A stretch of DNA of 64,000 nucleotides from Phytobacter diazotrophicus. Its GTDB lineage: Bacteria > Pseudomonadota > Gammaproteobacteria > Enterobacterales > Enterobacteriaceae. Under the pieces are notes generated by a model. It searched no databases, was not told the origin of the DNA, and was given only the letters and a program-made list of their open reading frames with translations. A program made the position numbers and the translations under genes. Below are positions 26,169-36,329 of the stretch, in pieces. The stretch spans positions 1-64,000 of the forward strand of contig SMDE01000004.1 in the NCBI GenBank assembly GCA_004346725.1, written 5' to 3'. Within the stretch, counting starts at the first letter, position 1, and each line of letters begins with the position of its first letter.

Positions 26169-27179
26169 ATGAGTGCGTTAAATAAAAAAACTTTTCTCAC
26201 TTATCTGAAAGACGGCGGTATTTACGTTGTTCTTTTAGTGTTACTGGCGATTATTATTTTCCAGGATCCTACGTTCTTAAGTCTGCTGAACTTAAGTAAC
26301 ATTCTGACCCAGTCTTCCGTGCGTATTATCATCGCACTGGGCGTAGCCGGGCTGATTGTGACACAGGGTACTGACCTGTCCGCAGGGCGCCAGGTGGGCC
26401 TGGCGGCGGTAGTGGCGGCGACCTTGTTGCAGTCGATGGAAAACGTCAACAAAGTGTTCCCGGAAATGCACACGATGCCGATCATCGCGGTCATCGGCAT
26501 TGTCTGTGTGATCGGTGCGGTCATCGGTCTGGTGAACGGTATTATCATCGCTTACCTCAACGTGACGCCTTTTATCACCACATTGGGTACCATGATCATC
26601 GTGTACGGTATCAACTCCCTGTACTACGACTTCGTGGGTGCATCGCCGATTTCCGGCTTTGACAGCGGCTTCTCTACCTTCACGCAAGGCTTTATCGCGT
26701 TAGGCTCTTTCCGCCTGTCTTACATCACTTTCTATGCGCTTATTGCCGTCGCCTTCGTTTGGGTGTTGTGGAACAAAACCCGCTTTGGCAAAAACATTTT
26801 CGCTATCGGTGGTAACCCGGAAGCGGCGAAAGTGTCTGGTGTTAACGTTGCGCTGAACCTGCTGATGATCTATGCCCTGTCCGGTGTGTTCTATGCGTTC
26901 GGTGGGATGCTGGAAGCCGGTCGTATCGGTTCGGCAACCAACAACCTCGGCTTTATGTACGAACTTGATGCTATCGCAGCGTGCGTGGTTGGCGGCGTCT
27001 CCTTTAGCGGCGGGGTAGGTACGGTTCTGGGCGTGGTGACCGGTGTAATCATTTTCACCGTTATCAACTACGGTCTGACCTATATCGGTATCAACCCGTA
27101 CTGGCAATACATCATTAAGGGCGGCATCATCATCTTTGCGGTGGCGCTGGACTCCCTGAAATACGCGCGTAAGAAATAA
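26169..27179 (+). CDS. mglC: Galactose/methyl-galactoside ABC permease MglC
   Basis: 336 aa inner-membrane permease of the RbsC/MglC family with about ten spans. It contains the typical GTDLSAGRQVGLAAV segment near residue 65 and FAIGGNPEAAKVSG near 215. It is the last gene of mglBAC and is followed by REP-like elements that may end and protect the transcript. Confidence 0.96.
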   Translation: MSALNKKTFLTYLKDGGIYVVLLVLLAIIIFQDPTFLSLLNLSNILTQSSVRIIIALGVAGLIVTQGTDLSAGRQVGLAAVVAATLLQSMENVNKVFPEMHTMPIIAVIGIVCVIGAVIGLVNGIIIAYLNVTPFITTLGTMIIVYGINSLYYDFVGASPISGFDSGFSTFTQGFIALGSFRLSYITFYALIAVAFVWVLWNKTRFGKNIFAIGGNPEAAKVSGVNVALNLLMIYALSGVFYAFGGMLEAGRIGSATNNLGFMYELDAIAACVVGGVSFSGGVGTVLGVVTGVIIFTVINYGLTYIGINPYWQYIIKGGIIIFAVALDSLKYARKK

Positions 27180-27188
27180 CAATCAGAA

Positions 27189-27271
27189 CCCGGATGCGGC
27201 GTTGCCGTATCCGGGCTCAGACTACTTTTTGCAGCAAATCCGGATAAGGTGTTTTAATGCCGAATCCGGGA
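27189..27271. repeat. Pair of REP-like palindromes after mglC
   Basis: The first (27189-27215) has CCCGGAT and ATCCGGG arms. The second (about 27237-27271) has TCCGGATAAGG and a CGAATCCGGG arm. Both resemble the enterobacterial REP core, and together they look like a small BIME between convergent mglC and the GH15 gene. Confidence 0.65.
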
Positions 27272-27276
27272 TTGCC

Positions 27277-29082
27277 TTACCTTGATAGCGCATCGGCGGC
27301 GCAAATCAGCGCCAGATGACTCAACCCCTGCGGCACGTTGCCGCGCCATTCGCCGCTACGCACATCGAACATCTCATTAAACGTCTCCACATTGCCCTTA
27401 TCGCAGAGCGTCTTAAGGATAGTGTCCATACAGTACCGGGCGCGGGTTTTATCCCCCATCTCCGCGAGCGCCTCCACCATCCAGAACGAACAGGCGACAA
27501 AAGTGCTCTCCTCCTGCTCGACACCGCTGTAGCGATAGAGCATGGGTTCGCCATGCCCCAGTTCGTCCATAATGGCGTTGAGGGTTGAATGCATGCGCTG
27601 CGGATTACAGTGCTTACCATAATGCCAGGCAAGACAGAGCGAGGCGTCGAGCCGCTCGCTGCCGGCATAAAAGGTATACGCCTGCTTTTTCTCCGACCAG
27701 CAATGCGTCTCGACCCACGCCTCGATACGCGCTTTTTCACGATCCCAGCGGGCCACCCAGGTTGCCTCCAGATGCCCCTCGCGCGCCAGATGGGCGGCAA
27801 TATCCAGTGTTATCCAGCAGGTGATTTTAGAGTGAGTATAGTGTTGTAGATCGTGCAGTTCCCATATGCCGGAGTCCGCCTGCTTCCAGATATCGGCGCA
27901 GGTATTCGCCAGCGAGGCGAGCAGCCGGGCGGTGGTGAGATCCAGGACGTGTCCGGCGCGGACAAACAGCAGAGCGGTAGCCAGCAGATCGCCATACATA
28001 CTGAGTTGTTGCTGGTCACGTGCGTTGTTGCCTATGCGCACCGGGCGTGAGTTCTTATAGCCTCTTAATGGCGGGTAGCTTTCCGCCGGAACGATACCAC
28101 CATCAAGGGTATAACAAACACGGACTTTGCCGTCATGGCGCAGGATGGTGTTGGTAAGCCACGAGAAGGCCGCCTTGCACTCCTCCAGCGCACCGATAAC
28201 GGTAAAAGCACGAATGATCATGCAGGCATCTCGTGTCCAGGCGTAACGGTAGTCATAGTTTTTCTCGCCACCGATGCCTTCCGGCAGCGATGTGGTCGGT
28301 GCCGCCGCCAGAGCGCCGGTCGGGGAATAGAGCAGGAACTTTAGCGCCAGAGCCGAACGCGTCACGTGCTCAGGGAACATGCCTTTATAGGTCAGGCTTT
28401 CGCACCATAACTGCCAGACGTGGTCGGAGATATCAATATGTCCGTCAATTTTTTCAAGAGAGGGTACGGCGAGCGGTTCTTTATGGCTGACCAGCAACGC
28501 CACCAGTGAACGCACACCTTCACGGGCGATAACGGTTCCCTCTATCGCGTGGTCATCGAAATGGGTGACGGTGACATCGTCAGAGGTCCGCAGCATCGCC
28601 ATTAAATCGCCAATATGGATAACCTGGCCTTTGTTGGTGTTCTGAATCCAGGGGGAGCGGGTACAGGCCGCTGTACCCGGCACAAATATCACCCGCAGTT
28701 CAACTTCGCCTTTAATGCCTTCGATACGTCTTGCCAGTTCACACCAGGGCAGGCGTCCGGCGTAATTGCTGTTGAGGGATTCGGTCAACACCACGCTACC
28801 GGATGCTGTCTCATAGAAGGTTTCCAGCACATTGCTGTTTTCCCGGTAGCGGCGATCAACGCGATAATCGTCGGTGGGCTCAATCTGGAAATAACCGCCG
28901 TTGGCGGCGTCAAGAATGCGATCGAAGAGCGGCGGGGAGTCCATATTGGGGGCGCACCACCAGTCAATTGCGCCGTCGGGGGCGATTAACGCCACCGAGC
29001 GGCCATCGCCAATGGCGGCGTAATCGCCCAGTCCCGCATAGCCATCATGACGCGGCGGATGAGAGTACGACTCGTTCTTCAT
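27277..29082 (-). CDS. Glycoside hydrolase family 15 (trehalase/glucoamylase-like) protein
   Basis: 601 aa, cytoplasmic, no signal peptide. The trehalase-like N-terminal domain (about residues 15-170, with IGDGRSVALIAPDGAIDWWC) precedes an alpha/alpha-toroid catalytic domain (about 220-600) with NYDYRYAWTRDA near 280, RIGNNARDQQQLSMYGDLL near 350 and the late EESTFVACSFWMVEALAEMGD. Relatives include trehalose- and oligoglucoside-hydrolysing enzymes, and the exact substrate cannot be read here. It lies downstream of an SDR gene, in the position of E. coli preT-preA. Confidence 0.8.
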   Translation of the reverse strand: MKNESYSHPPRHDGYAGLGDYAAIGDGRSVALIAPDGAIDWWCAPNMDSPPLFDRILDAANGGYFQIEPTDDYRVDRRYRENSNVLETFYETASGSVVLTESLNSNYAGRLPWCELARRIEGIKGEVELRVIFVPGTAACTRSPWIQNTNKGQVIHIGDLMAMLRTSDDVTVTHFDDHAIEGTVIAREGVRSLVALLVSHKEPLAVPSLEKIDGHIDISDHVWQLWCESLTYKGMFPEHVTRSALALKFLLYSPTGALAAAPTTSLPEGIGGEKNYDYRYAWTRDACMIIRAFTVIGALEECKAAFSWLTNTILRHDGKVRVCYTLDGGIVPAESYPPLRGYKNSRPVRIGNNARDQQQLSMYGDLLATALLFVRAGHVLDLTTARLLASLANTCADIWKQADSGIWELHDLQHYTHSKITCWITLDIAAHLAREGHLEATWVARWDREKARIEAWVETHCWSEKKQAYTFYAGSERLDASLCLAWHYGKHCNPQRMHSTLNAIMDELGHGEPMLYRYSGVEQEESTFVACSFWMVEALAEMGDKTRARYCMDTILKTLCDKGNVETFNEMFDVRSGEWRGNVPQGLSHLALICAADALSR

Positions 29083-29425
29083 CTTTTCTCCTGGTCATAA
29101 GTATGGCCGCCATCTGCCGCCATAAATAAGTGCGTAGATCAAGCGTAACAAGGATTGGCGATAGCGCAGGAAAATGACCTGTCTTTTCATCAAGCTGACT
29201 AAAGGTCGCTGAGGATGTATTCCTGTTTACCGTTGGCGCTCCCGGCGGGAGATATACGTTTGGTTTGGATATCCGGGGCAAAAAAGGAGCAGGGCGCAAT
29301 GCCCGGAAAAATGAGAAATGTAAGCAAAACCGATGTGAGGTTGAACGTGTAATAAGAAAATTATTACCCAATGAAAAACAAGAGTAGCCACAACAGCCAA
29401 GGCAGGCCGTAGCCTGCCACAGGTA
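29083..29425. other. Gap between GH15 and SDR genes
   Basis: 343 bp with no credible gene. The only notable structure is a GGCAGGC-CGTA-GCCTGCC hairpin at 29401-29418, just past the SDR stop, which may end that transcript. No other element is recognised. Confidence 0.5.
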
Positions 29426-30310
29426 TTACAGCGTCCCGGTTCCGCCATCAGAACACCAGACCTGACCAGAAGAGTAGGAACTCTCATCGGAGGCAAAGAG
29501 CACATACAAGGGGGCAATTTCCACGGGTTGGCCCGGGCGGCCAAGCGGCGCGGATGCACCAAATTGTTTCACTTTTTCCTCGGGTTGACCGCCGCTTGAT
29601 TGCAGCACGGTCCAGTATGGCCCTGGCGCAACGGCGTTGACGCGAATACCTTTTGAGCCAAGTTGCTGCGCCAGCGCTTTGGTAAATGCGACCCCACAGG
29701 CTTTGGTTTGCGCGTAGTCCAGCAGAATAGGGCTGGGCTGATAAGCCTGAACCGAGGTGGTATTGATAATCACCGACCCTTCCTGCAAATGAGGGATGGC
29801 TGCTTTGGTTATCCAGAACGGCGCATACACATTCGTTTTGAAGGTGGCATCAAACGCTTCGGTGGTGAGATCCTCAATGGATTCGCAGTACTGTTGGCGT
29901 CCGGCATTGTTGACCAGAATCTCCAGTCCTCCCAGTTCCCGGACGGCGCTTGCGACGAGTTGCTGGCAAAATGCTTCGTCGCGGACATCGCCAGGTAACG
30001 CGACTGCTTTTCGTCCTTCCGCGGTGATTAAGGCGATCACCGCTTCGGCATCGGATTGCTCCTCAGGTAAATAATTAATCGCCACGTCTGCCCCTTCACG
30101 GGCAAAAGCGATAGCAACGGCACGGCCGATACCTGAATCACCACCGGTAATTAATGCGCGTTTACCTGCCAGCCTTCCCGATCCGATATAACTTGTTTCC
30201 CCATGATCGGGAATAGGTTTCATCTCGGAAGCCAACCCCGGCGGCTGCTGTGGCTGCGCCGGAAAAGGAGGCCGTGGGTAATGAAGATGTTTCTTATCCG
30301 CAGGTGACAT
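29426..30310 (-). CDS. SDR-family oxidoreductase, YghA-like
   Basis: 294 aa short-chain dehydrogenase of the longer, YghA/general-stress-protein-39 type. A proline-rich N-terminal arm (about residues 1-45, HYPRPPFPAQPQQPPG) precedes the Rossmann fold with TGGDSGIGRAVAIAFAREGA near 55, NNAG near 140, and an active-site Ser/Tyr-x3-Lys pattern (TTSVQAY then DYAQTKA near 195). The substrate is unknown. The gene is upstream of GH15 on the same strand and preceded by an AT-rich region. Confidence 0.85.
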   Translation of the reverse strand: MSPADKKHLHYPRPPFPAQPQQPPGLASEMKPIPDHGETSYIGSGRLAGKRALITGGDSGIGRAVAIAFAREGADVAINYLPEEQSDAEAVIALITAEGRKAVALPGDVRDEAFCQQLVASAVRELGGLEILVNNAGRQQYCESIEDLTTEAFDATFKTNVYAPFWITKAAIPHLQEGSVIINTTSVQAYQPSPILLDYAQTKACGVAFTKALAQQLGSKGIRVNAVAPGPYWTVLQSSGGQPEEKVKQFGASAPLGRPGQPVEIAPLYVLFASDESSYSSGQVWCSDGGTGTL

Positions 30311-30731
30311 AATTATTTTCCTCTTTTGTAAACCAGAATTTTAAGGTAGACCTTAATATTCATTCGCGCTATCAGAACAGAAATAACGAAACGTTTTTTT
30401 TAATTTTTATACAAACGGAGCGCGCCATTTTTCTTATTTTTTGGTGAAAGCTAAAACTAGCGAAGCGGCTATTTCTCTTAAGCGTTTCGTCAAGGATATA
30501 TCTTCCGGCTGTCCTTTTTTTGAACATGAAGGTAACAAATTGTTAACTGATAACCCTCTGTTGAATAACATATATTCAGAATTTACTTAGGTTGGTAATT
30601 AATAAACGCGGTGATATTGCGGATGGAATAACAAATTCACTTTTGCGTTAAAAGTTCACCTATTCTCTGTTGTTAATTTTTTCATTTCGGTGCTACGCTC
30701 TTTGAGTCACAACATTCACAAGGAGATTAGG
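30311..30731. other. AT-rich divergent promoter region
   Basis: 421 bp between the SDR gene and the BssS-like gene, clearly more AT-rich than its neighbours. It contains GTTAAC/GATAAC half-dyads near 30541-30553 but no gene, terminator or RNA that I can support. It presumably holds both divergent promoters. Confidence 0.45.
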
Positions 30732-30959
30732 ATGAACAATGAATCAGCATTTCCTGCATTTCCCGTTAATGGATGGCAGGTGGGAGCAGTGGAAGATTTG
30801 AATGGCGTGGTTATTCGTTTTGGTTACAGTACTTCCCCTTATGCGCCGGGCGGTTCAACGTTCGAGTCGCAGTTTTTTAGTCTGACGCCGGAGAAGGTTA
30901 AAAGCCTCATTTACGACCTCCAGGTTAGTCTGCATAAGTATGAAGAAAAAGTTGCCTGA
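30732..30959 (+). CDS. BssS-like small protein
   Basis: 75 aa with no signal or membrane segment. AAGGAG lies ahead of the ATG. By eye it shares a run of spaced positions with E. coli BssS (YceP), the 84-aa biofilm and signalling regulator: FPVNGWQVGAVED against HPLVGWDISTVDS, then R-x2-Y-x-T, a T-x3-Q segment, SLTPEK against WLTTDV, and a C-terminal helix with K-Y/I-E. I infer a diverged BssS-family paralogue. It is followed by the unknown 141-aa gene. Confidence 0.6.
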   Translation: MNNESAFPAFPVNGWQVGAVEDLNGVVIRFGYSTSPYAPGGSTFESQFFSLTPEKVKSLIYDLQVSLHKYEEKVA

Positions 30960-31186
30960 TACCCCTCAGTTTATGAATGATTAACATTGCAGCAGCTGTG
31001 GCTCATTGCAGTCTGCTGCCTATTATTGTTAGGTACCTTACTATTTTATTTCGTTAATCGTACTACATAATAGTTAAGTGCCGCTACGTTAACACTTAAG
31101 CCAATTCTTAATGTTGGCGTATTGCCTGCTTCTTACGCTATATATTATAGGTGAGCAATCCATTGTGATGCTGAACTGGAGCGCCT

Positions 31187-31612
31187 ATGAATGTTGTGTA
31201 TTTTAAAGTTGATCACCCGCCGCACGAAAGACAAACCACTGTTCACTACTATTTAAAATCCGTGCAGCTACTACGGGATAATGCTGTTGTTGCCGATCTT
31301 GGTGACCTGAAAATAACCAATTTGCCTGCCTGGTTTTATACCGTTATACCCACTGGATTCAGTAAAATTGAATTTTCAATGCAAAATAGATCGCAATTGC
31401 GTATTGAATGTTATGCAGGTTACTTACGGACTGGCGAGTATATTGTCTCAACGCCCGGTGGCGAAATCACATTGCCATTTAACGCCCTCTCAGGGCTTTG
31501 GACGCTGAATAAGCAAGGACAAGTCTATATCGACCATCAAGAATTTATGGCGCGCAATTATTCGCTAATTCGTCCTGCCAAAATACCCGCGCGTGGTGTA
31601 TCCGTGTTTTGA
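31187..31612 (+). CDS. Hypothetical protein, 141 aa
   Basis: I do not recognise this protein. GGAG lies about 7 nt before the ATG and base composition looks coding. It has no signal peptide or membrane span. It alternates short hydrophobic strands (VVYFKV, YYLKSVQLL, KIEFSM, LRIECYAGYL) with turns and a PGGEITLPF segment, suggesting a small mostly-beta domain. The start loosely recalls DUF2846-type domains, but I would not rely on that. It is convergent with sanA and 227 bp after the BssS-like gene. Confidence 0.6.
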   Translation: MNVVYFKVDHPPHERQTTVHYYLKSVQLLRDNAVVADLGDLKITNLPAWFYTVIPTGFSKIEFSMQNRSQLRIECYAGYLRTGEYIVSTPGGEITLPFNALSGLWTLNKQGQVYIDHQEFMARNYSLIRPAKIPARGVSVF

Positions 31613-31630
31613 TATGGGGTAGAGAGGTAT

Positions 31631-32375
<745 letters not shown>

Positions 32376-32443
32376 TCACTCAAGGCTACTTTACCCGTCC
32401 GGCAATCGCAAGAAACGGGCGTTCAATTGCGGGGTTTTTCATC

Positions 32444-32466
32444 ACTGCGGGCAAAATGCCCGCAGT
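32444..32466 (-). terminator. Hairpin after cdd
   Basis: ACTGCGGGCA (32444-32453) and TGCCCGCAGT (32457-32466) are exact 10-bp arms around AAA, 7 nt past the cdd stop. No good T-run follows on the minus strand, so it may be mainly a stabilising or pausing structure before sanA. Confidence 0.55.
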
Positions 32467-32473
32467 TAGCTGG

Positions 32474-33358
32474 TTAGTCGAGCAAAACACGCTCAACGTT
32501 CTGGCAACCCAGAGCGCGCAACGTGGCGACAGTTGCGTCCCATTGGGTGAGAGGGGCATCGGCTTTTTCTGCGAGTACCGCGCGCTGCATATCCGGATAG
32601 TCGAACCCGGCCAGGCTCATCAGATTTAACGCGCCCTGGAGTGGTGGCAGTGTCGGGTTGAATGCGGCATTTTCCGCATAGCTGCCGCTGAAAATGCGCC
32701 CATTGCGACACTCAATAGCCACACCAGACGGTGACTGTGTATACGGCGTATGGCTTTTGTTGGCCGCTGCGATAGCCGCCTGAGAAAGCGCATCTCCGCT
32801 GAGGGCAAACCCGTGGTCCTGAGCATCAAGTAGCAGGGTTTTAATCTCAAGATCTTTAGGACCGAATGCGTCTGGCAGATAATCGCCAAGGGTATGCGGC
32901 GCACGCCCCGGTAAGTTAATACGCAGCGTCAGGCCGCTGTTCAGTTCATTCATAAACTGACGACAGTGACCGCAGGGGGTGTAATTAACGGTGATGGAGG
33001 CCAGCGCTTTTTCACCGCGCTGCCAGGCGTGGCTAATGGCGCTTTGCTCTGCATGGACGGTTTGCTGCATGGTGGCGCCAAGGAATTCCATATTGCTGCC
33101 GAAATACCAGGTGCCGCTGACGCCGCGGGCAATCGCGCCGACGTTAAAGTGCGAAAGCTCAGTACGTGCGCAGGCTGCTGCTAACGGTAACAGAGCGAAA
33201 GCCAACGCGTCTTCGTCCATCCCTGTGGCGTTAAGCAGAGCCGCTACCTGTTCTGCGCTTAACATCGCGGGAAAATCCGCGTCCGCCAACAGCGGTGCCA
33301 GTGCGGCCTGTAAATTCTCCGCAAGGGTCGGAAACGCAGTGTGAAAACGTGAATGCAT
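32474..33358 (-). CDS. cdd: Cytidine deaminase Cdd
   Basis: 294 aa. It deaminates cytidine and deoxycytidine to uridine and deoxyuridine. HAEQSAISH near residue 102 (zinc His and catalytic Glu) and TPCGHCRQF near 128-135 (two zinc Cys) are intact, followed by the C-terminal half-domain typical of the dimeric enteric enzyme. The promoter carries a CRP-like box and two CytR-like octamers, matching known CRP/CytR control of cdd. Confidence 0.97.
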   Translation of the reverse strand: MHSRFHTAFPTLAENLQAALAPLLADADFPAMLSAEQVAALLNATGMDEDALAFALLPLAAACARTELSHFNVGAIARGVSGTWYFGSNMEFLGATMQQTVHAEQSAISHAWQRGEKALASITVNYTPCGHCRQFMNELNSGLTLRINLPGRAPHTLGDYLPDAFGPKDLEIKTLLLDAQDHGFALSGDALSQAAIAAANKSHTPYTQSPSGVAIECRNGRIFSGSYAENAAFNPTLPPLQGALNLMSLAGFDYPDMQRAVLAEKADAPLTQWDATVATLRALGCQNVERVLLD

Positions 33359-33417
33359 GGCGTTGCCTCATAACAATGTATTGGGATCGTAGTGTAAGGG
33401 CCGTTTTAGCCTTTATA

Positions 33418-33455
33418 TGTGATCAACATCTCACTGTATATGCAACGTATGCAAT
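33418..33455. promoter_or_regulatory. CRP and CytR-like sites of the cdd promoter
   Basis: TGTGATCAACATCTCA (33418-33433) is a 9-of-10 CRP match. TATGCAAC (33439-33446) and TATGCAAT (33448-33455) are two direct copies of a sequence close to the reverse complement of the CytR recognition octamer GTTGCATT, one base apart. This is the known layout of CytR-regulated nucleoside promoters. Confidence 0.7.
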
Positions 33456-33487
33456 TCAAATTAAAAATGCGCGACGCATCGCAAATT

Positions 33488-34183
33488 TTAGCCCGCTATC
33501 GCGAGGATGATCGGGAACAGAAATGGCGCAATCAGTGACGTAATAATCCCACAAATGACCAGCGCCAGTGAGCTAAAGGCCCCTTCCTGATAATCCAGCT
33601 CTGCACAACGCGCGGTACCCAGAGCGTGCGACGCGGTGCCCATTGCCAGGCCACGTGCTGATTTTGTGTGGATACGCATGGCATTCAGCAGGGTATGACC
33701 GAAGACTGCGCCCAGGACGCCGACAAAAATCACACAGACTGCGCTAATTGCCGGAATGCCGCCAATGCTGCCGCCAACCGCCATGGCAATCGGCGTGGTG
33801 ACCGATTTAGGCAGAATAGAGGCGGCAATCTCTGGCGATGCCCCCATCATCAGTGCAATACCGGCGCCGCTCGCCATCGCCACAATACTGCCAAAGAAGC
33901 AGATAGTGATGATGGATTTCCAGCGCGCACGGATCTGGTGCAACTGCTCATAAAGTGGAAACGCCAGGGCGACCACGGCAGGTTGCAATAAATCGTTAAG
34001 GATTTTGCTGCCCTGGAAGTAGTGGTCATAGGGGATACCGGTGACCAGCAGGAACGGGATAATGACCACCATCGCAATCAGCAAAGGATTTAGCAGCGCC
34101 ATCTTGAAGCGCGCGGAGAGCTTACGCGCTGCAAAAAAGACCGCCAGTGTGAGCGGAAGCGACCACCAGATATATGCCATCAT
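33488..34183 (-). CDS. yohK: YohK, LrgB-family inner-membrane protein
   Basis: 231 aa with about seven spans, and the LrgB/CidB family features [17 protein letters not shown] near residue 125 and [12 protein letters not shown] near 185. LrgAB-type proteins are holin/antiholin-like or small-metabolite exporters. The role here is not established. It overlaps yohJ by 4 nt and follows it on the same strand. Confidence 0.92.
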   Translation of the reverse strand: MMAYIWWSLPLTLAVFFAARKLSARFKMALLNPLLIAMVVIIPFLLVTGIPYDHYFQGSKILNDLLQPAVVALAFPLYEQLHQIRARWKSIITICFFGSIVAMASGAGIALMMGASPEIAASILPKSVTTPIAMAVGGSIGGIPAISAVCVIFVGVLGAVFGHTLLNAMRIHTKSARGLAMGTASHALGTARCAELDYQEGAFSSLALVICGIITSLIAPFLFPIILAIAG

Positions 34184-34578
34184 TTTTCACTTCCCTTCTC
34201 GCCAACGACTTTACGCTCGCCATGTACCAGATGGGTACTCCAGCTCACCACAAGAAAGACAATCACCGTACTGACGGCACAGGAGACGACTATTGGCCCA
34301 AACTGCGCGCGCAGAATGTCGTAATACTGCATTACGCCCACGCCGATAGGCACAAACAGGAGCGCCATGTAGCGGATCAGCACGTAGCAGCCGGGATTGA
34401 CCCATTTGGCGGGCAGGATTTGCAGTGCCAGCAGGACGAACATGATTAACATGCCAATAATGCTGCCGGGAATCGTAATAGGCAGCAGTGATGAAATATA
34501 AATTCCTGCGTATAAACAAGCATATATCAGGACAAATGCGCGAAGGTACTGCCAGACAATGTTCAGTGATTTACTCAT
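34180..34578 (-). CDS. yohJ: YohJ, LrgA-family inner-membrane protein
   Basis: 132 aa with four spans and the LrgA/CidA sequence [21 protein letters not shown]. The start at 34578 ([12 protein letters not shown]) gives the E. coli length. An in-frame upstream start would add 12 residues with no support. The gene is paired with yohK through a 4-nt overlap. Confidence 0.93.
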   Translation of the reverse strand: MSKSLNIVWQYLRAFVLIYACLYAGIYISSLLPITIPGSIIGMLIMFVLLALQILPAKWVNPGCYVLIRYMALLFVPIGVGVMQYYDILRAQFGPIVVSCAVSTVIVFLVVSWSTHLVHGERKVVGEKGSEK

Positions 34579-34715
34579 GGTGTATACCCTTGATGAAACG
34601 CATTCATCATACAATTAAAGCCGGAAATGTGCTACCGATCACATCATGAATTCTGAGCATACCAAACATTCCATTCTGGAACGTCGGGCATTACCACAAG
34701 ATTGTTGTTCCTGGA

Positions 34716-35612
34716 TTACGCGCTGTCTTTACGCTCTGCTGAGGGGATCGCCTGAATGCTGTGGATCACTTCGCGCATTGCGCGATTCACGACTTTGTCC
34801 TGGCGCATAATCAGCCCAAGCGTGCGATGCAGCGCAGGGACCAGTGGCTGAACAGTTAAGCCAGCGCAATCTTCTGCCTGCGTAACCGACATCCGCGGCA
34901 CAATGCTGTAACCGAGCCCTGCGCGCACCATCCGTTTTATCGCCTCAATACTGCCAAGTTCCATCACTGGCGAGGCATTCTTACCGGCACGCTGGAACCA
35001 GCCGTCAATAAGCTGTCGTGTGCTGCTCCCGGCGGCAAAAACAATCAACGGCAGTTGCTCCGTCTCAACGCCAGACTCGCCCTCGGACGGTTTTGCCGTG
35101 ATAGAGACGAATTCATCGACCAGGACCGGCGTAACATCCAGACTCCTGCTGATGGCGGGCAGGGTAACAAGACCGATGTCGATACTGTTCTCCTCCACAC
35201 CCCGGACAATATCCTGCGTATTGCCGGTTCTGACGCCAACCGAGAGCTGAGGATAGTCTTTACGTAGCTGTTGCAATATGGCAGGTAATAAATGAATACA
35301 AACCGTGGCGCCAGTGCCAAGCGTAACCGTGCCGCTGATATCGAGTTTATGCATAGCAACAGATTGCACGGCAGCACTAACGGCTTTTTCGATTTCTTCG
35401 CAGTGGGCCAGTAATGTCAGCCCTGCCGGTGTCGGGCGAACGCCGCGACCGGTGCGTTCAATCAGGCGGGTTTGCAGCGCGGTCTCCAACTGGCGCATCT
35501 GGAGACTGACCGCAGGCTGCGAGATCCCCAGCGCTTCGGCGGCAGCGGTAAAGCTGCGCCGGCTGATGACCAGCCTGTAGGTCGTCAATTGATCGAGACT
35601 GAGGTGTGCCAT
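34716..35612 (-). CDS. LysR-type regulator divergent from an acetyltransferase
   Basis: 298 aa. The N-terminal helix-turn-helix (residues 1-60, with SFTAAAEALGISQPAVSLQMRQLE) is followed by a CysB/CynR-like effector domain. It has no obvious named E. coli equivalent at this position. It is divergent from the Pat-like acetyltransferase across 95 bp, which is the classic arrangement for a LysR protein and its target. Confidence 0.85.
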   Translation of the reverse strand: MAHLSLDQLTTYRLVISRRSFTAAAEALGISQPAVSLQMRQLETALQTRLIERTGRGVRPTPAGLTLLAHCEEIEKAVSAAVQSVAMHKLDISGTVTLGTGATVCIHLLPAILQQLRKDYPQLSVGVRTGNTQDIVRGVEENSIDIGLVTLPAISRSLDVTPVLVDEFVSITAKPSEGESGVETEQLPLIVFAAGSSTRQLIDGWFQRAGKNASPVMELGSIEAIKRMVRAGLGYSIVPRMSVTQAEDCAGLTVQPLVPALHRTLGLIMRQDKVVNRAMREVIHSIQAIPSAERKDSA

Positions 35613-35707
35613 CCAAAGTTTTCCTTATACAGGTAATAAGCGCAGCACTATGTCTGTACTTATGCGTTACGGCTAGCCTGTCAACAGACCTGAGCAGGAG
35701 CCGGACA

Positions 35708-36250
35708 ATGGAAATTATCGAAGCAGAAGAACAACATATTAGCGCAATGCAGCAAATATACGCCTGGCACGTGGTGAATGGCAGCGCCTCATTTGAAACC
35801 GCTGCGCCTGACAGAGAGGAAATGCTGGCGCGTTTGAACAAGACTCGCAGCGCCGGATTGCCGTGGTTTGTCATTCTCGAAGAGGGGATCGTGAAAGGCT
35901 ATTGCTACCTTTCACACTATCGCACGCGTTATGCCTACCGCTACACGCTGGAGGACTCTATCTATATTGATGAACAATTTCGCCAGCGCGGTGCGGGCAA
36001 AGCGTTACTGGCGAAAGCCATTGAATGGGCGGAAAATCACGGCTATCGCCAGCTTATTGCCGTTGTTGGCAACAGTGAAAATGTGGGGTCGTTGCGCCTG
36101 CATCAGCAGGCAGGTTTTATCCTGACAGGGACGCTGAACAATGTCGGTTTTAAGCATGGGCGCTGGCTGGATATTGTTATTATGCAGCGCACGCTGGGTG
36201 AGGGGAGTTCAACCCTTCCGGCTGTGGACGCTTACCGACGCTCGGCCTGA
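35708..36250 (+). CDS. GNAT acetyltransferase, phosphinothricin/methionine-sulfone type
   Basis: 180 aa. A GNAT fold with the Pat/MnaT pattern: IYAWHVVNGSASFET near residue 18, LPWFVILEEG near 58, YRYTLEDSIYIDEQFRQRGAGKALL near 80-105 (acetyl-CoA loop RQRGAGKAL), and GFKHGRWLDIVIMQR near the end. Such enzymes acetylate the amino group of L-amino-acid analogues such as phosphinothricin and methionine sulfone or sulfoximine. AGGAG precedes this ATG. It has a paralogue at 45148-45702. Confidence 0.83.
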   Translation: MEIIEAEEQHISAMQQIYAWHVVNGSASFETAAPDREEMLARLNKTRSAGLPWFVILEEGIVKGYCYLSHYRTRYAYRYTLEDSIYIDEQFRQRGAGKALLAKAIEWAENHGYRQLIAVVGNSENVGSLRLHQQAGFILTGTLNNVGFKHGRWLDIVIMQRTLGEGSSTLPAVDAYRRSA

Positions 36251-36329
36251 TGCAGTAGCGTTTTGAAACACACTTTCTTCCCTGTGTCAGAGGCGCTACT
36301 ATGTCGCCTCATTTTTTCAGGGGCAATGT

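Noticed and set aside
29045..29371. Possible 108-aa gene on the minus strand between GH15 and SDR
   Set aside because: It overlaps the start of the GH15 gene and has no ribosome-binding site and no plausible protein features.
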